Assembly: GCA_037952775.1 (NCBI GenBank)
Contig: JBANAY010000003.1
Location: 34,720,001-34,784,000, forward strand
Source: Clonostachys chloroleuca
Lineage: Eukaryota; Ascomycota; Sordariomycetes; Hypocreales; Bionectriaceae
Direction of reading: 5' to 3'
Length of the DNA: 64,000 nt
Shown here: positions 57,955 through 64,000 of the stretch, piece after piece
Layout: the number at the start of each line of letters is the position of its first letter
Position numbering within the stretch: the stretch's first letter is position 1
Translations under genes and position numbers: made by a program
The notes under the pieces: generated by a model
Databases searched by the model: none
Told to the model about the DNA's origin: nothing
The model's input: the letters and a program-made list of their open reading frames with translations, nothing else

Positions 57955-59568
57955 TTGAAAATAATATCATTCGAATCGCCAATATCTGAATATCCTGAAA
58001 ATATCCTCCAATCAGCTATCCGCGATATGGAAGCAGGTGTCTCGCAGCGAAAGGCTGCTGAGCGATGGGGAATTCCTCGGACAACCCTTCGTGATCGTCT
58101 GTCGGGTGCCAAAACGCGGGCGATGGAAGCAGAGACCCGGCAGCAGCTCTCGAGGGTCCAGGAAGCCCGTTTAATGAAATAGATACTCATCCAAGACTCA
58201 ATTGGCTTCCCTCCTAGTCATGCAAGGGTCAAAGAGATCGTGCAGTTCCTCTTGTGCGAAGAGGGTGATCTTGACCCTGTCGGCAGACATTGGATCGAGG
58301 GATTTTTACACTGTAACCCGGAGGTTAGAACTCTCCGAGGCAAGAGACTTAACTTTCTTCGTATTGAGGGAGCTATAGCTGATAAAGTGAAGGAGTTTTT
58401 TATGCTTCTGCACGTACCTGATATCCGCAAAATCCCTCCTTGCAATCGTTGGAATATGGATAAAGCCGGTATTATGGAAGGAATTGGAGATAATGGCCTG
58501 GTTCTTGGATCATCTCGCAAGAACTGGGCTGCCCAGATACAGTCAGGAAATCGCTATTGGACTTCAATAATTAAGTGTATCAGCGCAACGGGTCAGCACC
58601 TTAAGCCTCTTATTATTTACAAAGGAAAAGGCGTTCAACAGCAATAGTTCCCTGATGAATTGGAACATCTCAAGGAGTAGCAATTCGTAGCTTCTCCTAA
58701 GGGGTGGACTTCTAATTTAATTGCATTAGAGTAGTTACAAGATATATTTATCCCGTCAACTAAACCTGCAACGCCGGGTTAGCGTTTACTCATCGTTAAC
58801 GGCCACAAGAGTTATAAAACAATTGAATTTATGTAGGAATGCTTCAAGAATAAGATCTGGCTTCTATTCCTTCCATCGTATTCATCGCACGTATTGCAGC
58901 CGCTCGACTTATCTATCTTTTCCATCCTCAAGAGAGCCTATCGTCTTTATCTCTTGTAATAATAAATACATACGGATTCATCGCCGATCGGGAAGATGAT
59001 ATTCCTCAAGTGTTATCACCTGGCTAGGCAAGCAGCCTTGACGGTTTCCAACATCCTAGCAGGCTGGAAAGCGTCTGGATTGTAGCCAGTCAACATTACG
59101 GTCCCTCTGATGAGTCCGTTCGTGGTTTCTCCGCAATTCACCTTTCAAACTCGACCCTCAACGCCTCCGACTATACCAGTAGCCGGAATGAAGAGGAAAG
59201 AGATTGCGATAATCACCCCGAAAGGAAGTCACGAGCTTCACGGCTTGATACGGGACTTTATATGTGAGAAGGAGGTGAACCCGACTATCCGACTGCTGTT
59301 CCGTAAGATCTGCAAGGGCCTGGATGAACAGCAAATACAGTTATCTATCTCAAACACCGAAAACACATAACTAAAGGAGTTAAATAAGCTGCTGCAGCCG
59401 AAGAAAAGATGTACTGTTCATCCGGATCCAAATAAACGCTTCATCAAGATATCCAACATTATTGATACAAGAGATCGCTACAAGGGTCAATTAGATGCAG
59501 AGATCTGCGCTCAGGAATTAGAAAATTATATTTTTGAAGAGCTATACTTCATCTGGCAACTTGAATAG
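57955..59568 (+). pseudogene. Fot1/pogo-type transposase with in-frame stops (RIP-like)
   Basis: A single frame of about 538 codons has no indels and covers a full-length DDE transposase. The N-terminal helix-turn-helix is QRKAAERWGIPRTTLRDRL. The CENP-B-like second DNA-binding region contains GRHWIEGFLHCNPEVRTLRG. First catalytic Asp is in NMDKAG (codon 58459). The second lies in LLIVNGHKSY, where the expected Asp is Asn (AAC at 58798). Then comes FLPSYSSHVLQPLDLSIFS. The frame holds TAG at 58180, 58645, 58678, 58732, 58780, 58834 and 59083, TAA at 58957, 58960, 58963 and 59368, and no TGA. The final stop is TAG at 59566. Most TAGs sit where the family has Trp, as expected from G-to-A change of TGG. 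The start is TTG in this copy, and nothing functional can be made. Confidence 0.9.
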
Positions 59569-59636
59569 CTTTATTTTTAATTTACGGATTTTTTTGCGTT
59601 GATAAATGCGAAGTTATAATTCGCGATTCAATCATT

Positions 59637-59682
59637 AAAGGTGGGCGGTTGAGGGGGTGGGCGGTTGACTAGGGTTGCGACT
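59637..59682 (-). repeat. Right terminal inverted repeat of the Fot1-like element
   Basis: Reverse complement begins AGTCGCAACCCTAGTC, matching the left end with one substitution and one fewer C in the C run. Confidence 0.9.
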
Positions 59683-60805
59683 TAAGGCCTAGTGCCCATC
59701 TGTCGCTTGTAAAGTAGTACCTACGATACCTAACAGTAAGATGTAGCTCCATCATCACAGGAATGAAAAAGCCCTTGATTGATTCAGATAGTTTCAACTG
59801 ACAAATGAAACCCTCCAGTTCTTTCATCTCTCTCAAACAGAGTTTCGATGGCATGACAGACACCAAAAGTCCCTCGCACTGGATGCCGATGAGGGCACAG
59901 GCACCCTTAGGAGCCTACGGTACGTAAGATCGGGGTGAAATCAGAGAACCCAATGAAGAAGCACTGCCAGCTACTGTAGCTTTGCCAAGAATTGGGTTGG
60001 AATGCTTCTCTTTAGGAATTCCGAAGTGTAAGGTTGTCTCGGGTAAGACCGTTATTGAGGGTAATGGGGCTTATCGTTCATGGCATTCGCTTTCACTAGA
60101 GTCATGCCGAGCACTAGAGACGGGTACGGGAATTTAACATTTTACGTCTAGTAAAGCTTTCTTTAAAGTTTAGTTGATGACGAGTTTGAATACCTCAATC
60201 ATGCTCACATTTGCTTATGGGCAAAGCTCGAGGTGGAGCCCATAGCTTTGACGCTATTTTATTATGAATGTGAAACATAAATGTCAGAATGAATGAATGA
60301 TATTGTGCGTGCAAGAGAGTATTCCAAACCGATTTGTTTGAAGAATTAGCTTTGATGACATGGGGTTCAAGAGCTGCTATAGTGACAAGGTCGCCAGCCG
60401 TTGTTGTAAAACGTAACTTACATGTAACGGTTGGTTGCATTCCTCATAAGTGGTGGCTCATACCAGCAGTAAGCTGATAATTGAGACTTTCCTAAATTGA
60501 GTAGAATGTGTCATATGCTAGACAAATGTTTCGACCAAAGCCGCAGGCCACGGGGCCAAAATCTGCCGGAAAAGTCAACCATGTCGCAGCCACATTCCCA
60601 CACTTTGCCAAAGTTGAACCCCGGAGGCATAACCAACGGCAAGGACTATGTCTTGCAATTCAAGGGAGGCACAAAACTGGAATCACCGCAAAAATATATA
60701 TAGAGAAGGCCTATGGCCAATTTCCGATGCAGATGAATTCGAAGAACAGAGCAACATCAAACTTCATCAGCACAATTCCCAGCAGCCACTTCTTTGTTCA
60801 TCAAC
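59683..60805. other. Intergenic; promoter of the TIL-domain gene
   Basis: Includes a TATATATAG element at 60694-60702, about 110 bp before the ATG at 60806. Otherwise nothing recognised. Confidence 0.45.
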
Positions 60806-61317
60806 ATGAAGGCCTCACTTTCCGTTATTCTTCTATTTACATCTGGCCTTCTAGCCAGCCCTGTTCCTGAGGCTGCCCCTTCAGCCACCTCAGCTCGGAG
60901 CACTCTCCCTCCTCCACTTACTCTCCCGACCCCTGCTGTTCTCCCAGCAGGCCCTGAGGAGACTCCAGTGGATCCCTTCATCACCCCTAAGAAGTGTCCG
61001 GTGAGTTGAGACCAACAATTTTTCAAAGACTGTCTTTCAATTTTCGTCTGAATGATGCTAAACGGGGATATGCCAGAAGCCAAACCAAGTATTTGTCGAG
61101 TGTGGGTCAGCATGCCCTGCCAGGTGCTGGCAGCCGCCGCCCACCGTTTGCACAATGCAGTGCGTTATCGGATGCCAATGTGCACCAGGATTCTTCTTGA
61201 ACAAGGTATGTCAATATTTCCCTTTTGTAAGATTGCTGTATACTAACATGGCTCAAGGCTGGCTCTTGTGTGTCGGCTTTCGGGTGTGTGTGGGATATTT
61301 TCAGCAAGAGTTCCTAA
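60806..61317 (+). CDS. Secreted TIL-domain (trypsin-inhibitor-like) cysteine-rich protein
   Basis: Exons 60806-61000, 61077-61205 and 61258-61317 (phase-0 introns of 76 and 52 nt) give 127 residues. A signal peptide ([20 protein letters not shown]) and a Pro/Ala-rich spacer precede a TIL domain: [20 protein letters not shown], then [37 protein letters not shown]. The ten cysteines follow the TIL order, including the CxC near the end and the closing Cys after GSCVSAF. TIL domains are canonical inhibitors of serine proteases, held by five disulfides and active outside the cell. The reactive-site loop lies between the third and fourth Cys region (SACPARC); the target cannot be predicted. Each intron separates recognisable halves of the domain, so the splice model is well supported by the fold. 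Confidence 0.85.
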
Positions 61318-62204
61318 ATTTGAGCTGGAGAGTTGTTATCCATGCCCATGCTTGTATGCAAGTCTATCAATAGTTCTCCAGATCTTGAGAAATTGTGTTA
61401 AAAATCCAAGTGAAAGCTCTTTGTTTCAGGCCGAAGTGGCTTTGCCCTTGACCTCTCATTGCTCTCCCAAATGTTGCCAAACAGATGAGGAAGCGTTACA
61501 ATCCGGCTTTCTGACTGTCCTTAGTCGCCTGAACTGCGCAACGCGTAGATTGACACTTTACAGCATCGAATTTGAATGCCCAGCCGCCGTTCCGAGAACC
61601 ATTAAGATGGGTGGGGCTTATCACGCGTTTGTTTGCAGGGAAGCTTCGAGAGGAGAATCTAAAACTTGACATGAACACGAAAACAGTAGGTGGTTTGGAA
61701 CGAAATGGAGCATCTTTCATATTGCTGGTAGAGCACCAACTCTGTAGTCTCAATCTGTTCATGAACTCAATGGTACCAGATGCCACCTGAGAATCACTAA
61801 ATGAGGGCGGATTATGTTTTAGTCTTGATGGTAGCAGCCTGTGTTATTAAAATCGTGGTAGTTGTAGAAGAACTCTGAATTAAAACCCTGAAGCCTTCAA
61901 TTTTCTATAAATTCAAAGGGAATTAACAGCACGGCCTGACTGTTGCAGTTCGTGAGCTTAACGAAAAGCACAAATACACAATCTGATGAACCCTCTCTCT
62001 GATACTTTTTGACTTCCCTCGCGTACAAAATTACCTGCAACATTCGTTCTCCGAGACACCTTGTGTTCAGTCTCCAACGCCAACTTCTATGCTTTCTTTG
62101 AGAAAACAAGGACAACTTCTCCGACAACATCCTTCTTCATTCGTGCAAAAAGGCAATGGTCGGTGGCATTCGATTAAATCTCTTGATTAACCGCATTGGT
62201 CAAC
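61318..62204. other. Intergenic, nothing seen
   Basis: Spacer between the TIL gene and the convergent BTB gene, with short frames only. Confidence 0.4.
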
Positions 62205-63116
62205 TCACTGTGCCCGAAAGGGCTTGTCAAAATCGCGAGAGCCCTTGAGAGTTTGTGGGGGAGTCACAAACTCATCCGAATCATCAGTGCTTGTCTCCGA
62301 AGGCGAAGTAGATGGAGGGGTAGGGTTGGCCTCGAGTGGTTCCGGAGGAGACATGGCGCAGAAGATCAAGGAGATGAAGTAGCCAGGCCACTCTCGAACT
62401 ACGAATCTGGGAGTTGAGATGAGCTTGGCCATGCATGCGGCAGCTCGTATGGCGAAGACGTGAATGAGGGTGGAGTCGTCATTTTCCTTGAGTGCCGCCG
62501 CCATGAGGTCAGGCAGCACAGCGATGGGGCAGTTATTCTTGAGAGACTTCAACAGCTTCTCCCGGCTCAGCTTCTCCCGGCTCAGCTTCTCGAGCTTGGG
62601 AATTTCGTACTTGATAGCAATAGAGTTGACGAGGATGTGATGGAGGAGGGTGTCGAAGCACTTCTTCTCGGAACCCTCGAGGGTGGTCGTATGCTCGGTG
62701 TTAAGCGCGGGCAGAGGTTTGTCGGCAAAATTCTTCGCGGTCAGAGGCTTCTGATCGGGACCAAGGGTGTAGTTCTTGGTGTAAAGAAATTCGATCATGG
62801 ATTGCACGACGGCGGGCTCATCGTCTTTGAACTTGAAGGTGCTGATGGGAAGGTCCTGAATAGAAGCGGCCTATGTTAACCTTTTCTCAAAAGAAGGTAG
62901 GGTTCGTCATGGACGGGGCCATTTGCATACCTTGTATTCCTGGATGAGAGTGTTGTTGATGACAGGCGACTCCTTGCATACGACATCCTTGTGAAGAGTG
63001 AAAGGAAGCTTGTTGCATATAGCAATCAAGTCGCAACCGGCACCAGTTCGAACAGCTTCAAGTTTCTGTCTTGCAGATCTTTGCATCCGTCTCTGAGAAG
63101 AGGACTTGGGAGCCAT
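62205..63116 (-). CDS. BTB/POZ-domain protein
   Basis: Exons 62931-63116 and 62205-62855 (75-nt phase-0 intron) give 278 residues. The N-terminal BTB fold reads CDLIAICNKLPFTLHKDVVC, then KESPVINNTLIQEYKDLPIS and FKDDEPAVVQSMIEFLYTKN, as in the large fungal family of stand-alone BTB proteins that dimerise and may serve as cullin-3 adaptors. The following helices (VNSIAIKYEIPKLEKLSREK) are the usual post-BTB region. A 15-bp duplication produces LSREKLSREK near 62560-62590. The C-terminal tail is Pro/Ser/Thr-rich. No second interaction domain (kelch, MATH) is present. Confidence 0.85.
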
Positions 63117-64000
63117 AGCGAAGAGCGAGTGGTGAAGTTGATCGGAAAGGTTGAGTGGTATGGGTGTAGAGATACTGCAAAGTTAATAAAGGGTGCTTGA
63201 TGAAAACGAAGGGTTTCGTGAGATGATCTGAGCAGGAGTTTGGATGAAAGTGGTTGAAAGAAGAAGAAATGGGATTACGGAATTTCAAAGGGAGGGTTTT
63301 TTTATGCGGACGAGGAGGGAGGGTAACTTTGGTTTCGCTTGGTCTCTGTGATTCACTGTATATGGAATAGCAGCGAGGGGAGAAGTACCAAGTAACAAAA
63401 AACAACCGTTCCGGTTACTGGTTGCTCGAGATATTGCGGAGGGAACTGCAATAGTTACCGTACCTAGACTAGCCAATGACATTTATCGCTAAGCGAGGTT
63501 CCCTATGCTACCTGTTGGAAAGTTTGCTCTTTTATTGTGTTTTAGAACTGTACTGGTTTATTTCTATTATAAAAATCTCAGGCGCCATTGAATACGATGC
63601 AACGACTCTGTGTAACTGAACTGCAACGCCAATTCGTCAACGTGACTGTCGGGTTGAACATATGTGGATGAGTTCTACCGCAGTGAAAGAAAAGATCCTA
63701 ACAACCATTAAATCGCAATTTCGAAAGAACATATCGTAATCAAAGTAGTTGAGAGCCATCTTATGAAGTATGTGATTAAACTGTGTTGTGGATTATCACC
63801 AGCACAATCTGACCCGTGAGTCACGCGATTGCAAGGGTGCCGATCTCAACACGCGCTTTGAAAGCTCTCATTGGTGATAGGACAGATCATACGAGTCAAG
63901 ATTGCTAATCAAATACGAAAGTACCTGCCTAACTTGGTAGAATACAACCCTTAGTTCATTGGCTGGGGCCTGATACCCGAATGCACGATTGTTAGACCAG
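63117..64000. other. Intergenic to the window edge, nothing seen
   Basis: Promoter side of the BTB gene; AT-rich after 63500. No gene recognised to the end of the window. Confidence 0.45.

Larger units (their letters stand above)
57837..59682 (+). mobile_element. Fot1/pogo-type DNA transposon, inactivated
   Basis: A 1,846-bp element is bounded by TA on both sides (57835-57836 and 59683-59684), the TA target duplication of the Tc1/mariner-pogo superfamily. Terminal inverted repeats of about 47 bp (57837-57883 and 59637-59682) differ by one substitution and one base in a C run. Between them lies one long transposase frame interrupted by stops (separate entry). No other gene is inside. The near-identical termini and complete length indicate a fairly recent insertion that was then mutated in place. 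Confidence 0.93.

Noticed and set aside
57955..59568. Recoding of UAG as an amino acid in the transposase (many TAG, no TGA)
   Set aside because: The TAA codons and the loss of the second catalytic Asp point to simple mutational decay. Other genes in the window use TAG as a normal stop.

Overview
The window is nuclear DNA of a filamentous ascomycete (Pezizomycotina, probably Eurotiales-like). Genes are interrupted by 50-80 nt introns with GT/AG ends and CTAAC/CTGAC-type branch sites. There are secreted proteins with signal peptides, fungal-expanded families (SAT4-type rhodopsin-like proteins, DUF3176, several MFS transporters, a Zn2Cys6 regulator, a BAHD acyltransferase) and a Fot1/pogo-type transposon killed by mutations of the RIP type. 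No species is claimed. Gene density is low, and several intergenic stretches of 1-4 kb hold nothing I can support.
Layout. 1-307: edge fragment of a possible gene. 4.5-7.5 kb: protein kinase with a C-terminal TPR-like region, carrying an apparent one-base deletion in the glycine-loop codons. 8.6-10.3 kb: Dal5-type MFS permease. 10.9-11.4 kb: small unknown protein. 11.7-14.8 kb: a second, related kinase whose N-terminal half reads as ENTH plus PAH (Sin3-type). 15.5 kb: tRNA-Asp. 16-17.7 kb: cytochrome b5-fused sphingolipid desaturase. 18.8-21.3 kb: divergent VOC/glyoxalase protein and butanediol/sorbitol-type zinc dehydrogenase. 21.8-25.2 kb: two convergent pseudogenes (Zn2Cys6 regulator and BAHD acyltransferase). 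27 kb: secreted protein made of five 108-bp repeats with dibasic sites, one repeat lacking one base. 30.4-32.4 kb: CYP7/8-like P450. 33-35.5 kb: DUF3176 membrane protein. 36.3-37 kb: secreted GH16-like lectin/glucanase-fold protein. 38.8-41 kb: large uncharacterised protein. 41.2-43.1 kb: alpha-glucoside-type sugar transporter. 45.6-52.2 kb: two SAT4-type membrane proteins around a trans-aconitate methyltransferase-like gene. 53 kb: small cysteine-containing secreted protein. 54.5-56.3 kb: DHA1-type MFS drug transporter with a 7-nt exon. 57.8-59.7 kb: mutated Fot1-like transposon. 60.8-61.3 kb: secreted TIL-domain protease-inhibitor-like protein. 62.2-63.1 kb: BTB-domain protein.
How the parts relate. 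I see no single intact biosynthetic cluster. The clearest unit is the pair of kinases at 4.5 and 11.7 kb. They share a pre-kinase segment and two identically placed phase-0 introns but carry different partner domains (TPR versus ENTH-PAH), so they look like paralogues that exchanged accessory modules. The dead regulator and dead acyltransferase next to an intact dehydrogenase/VOC pair look like a decayed small metabolic locus. Exon models were built by eye and checked for frame arithmetic; no transcript or database evidence was available.
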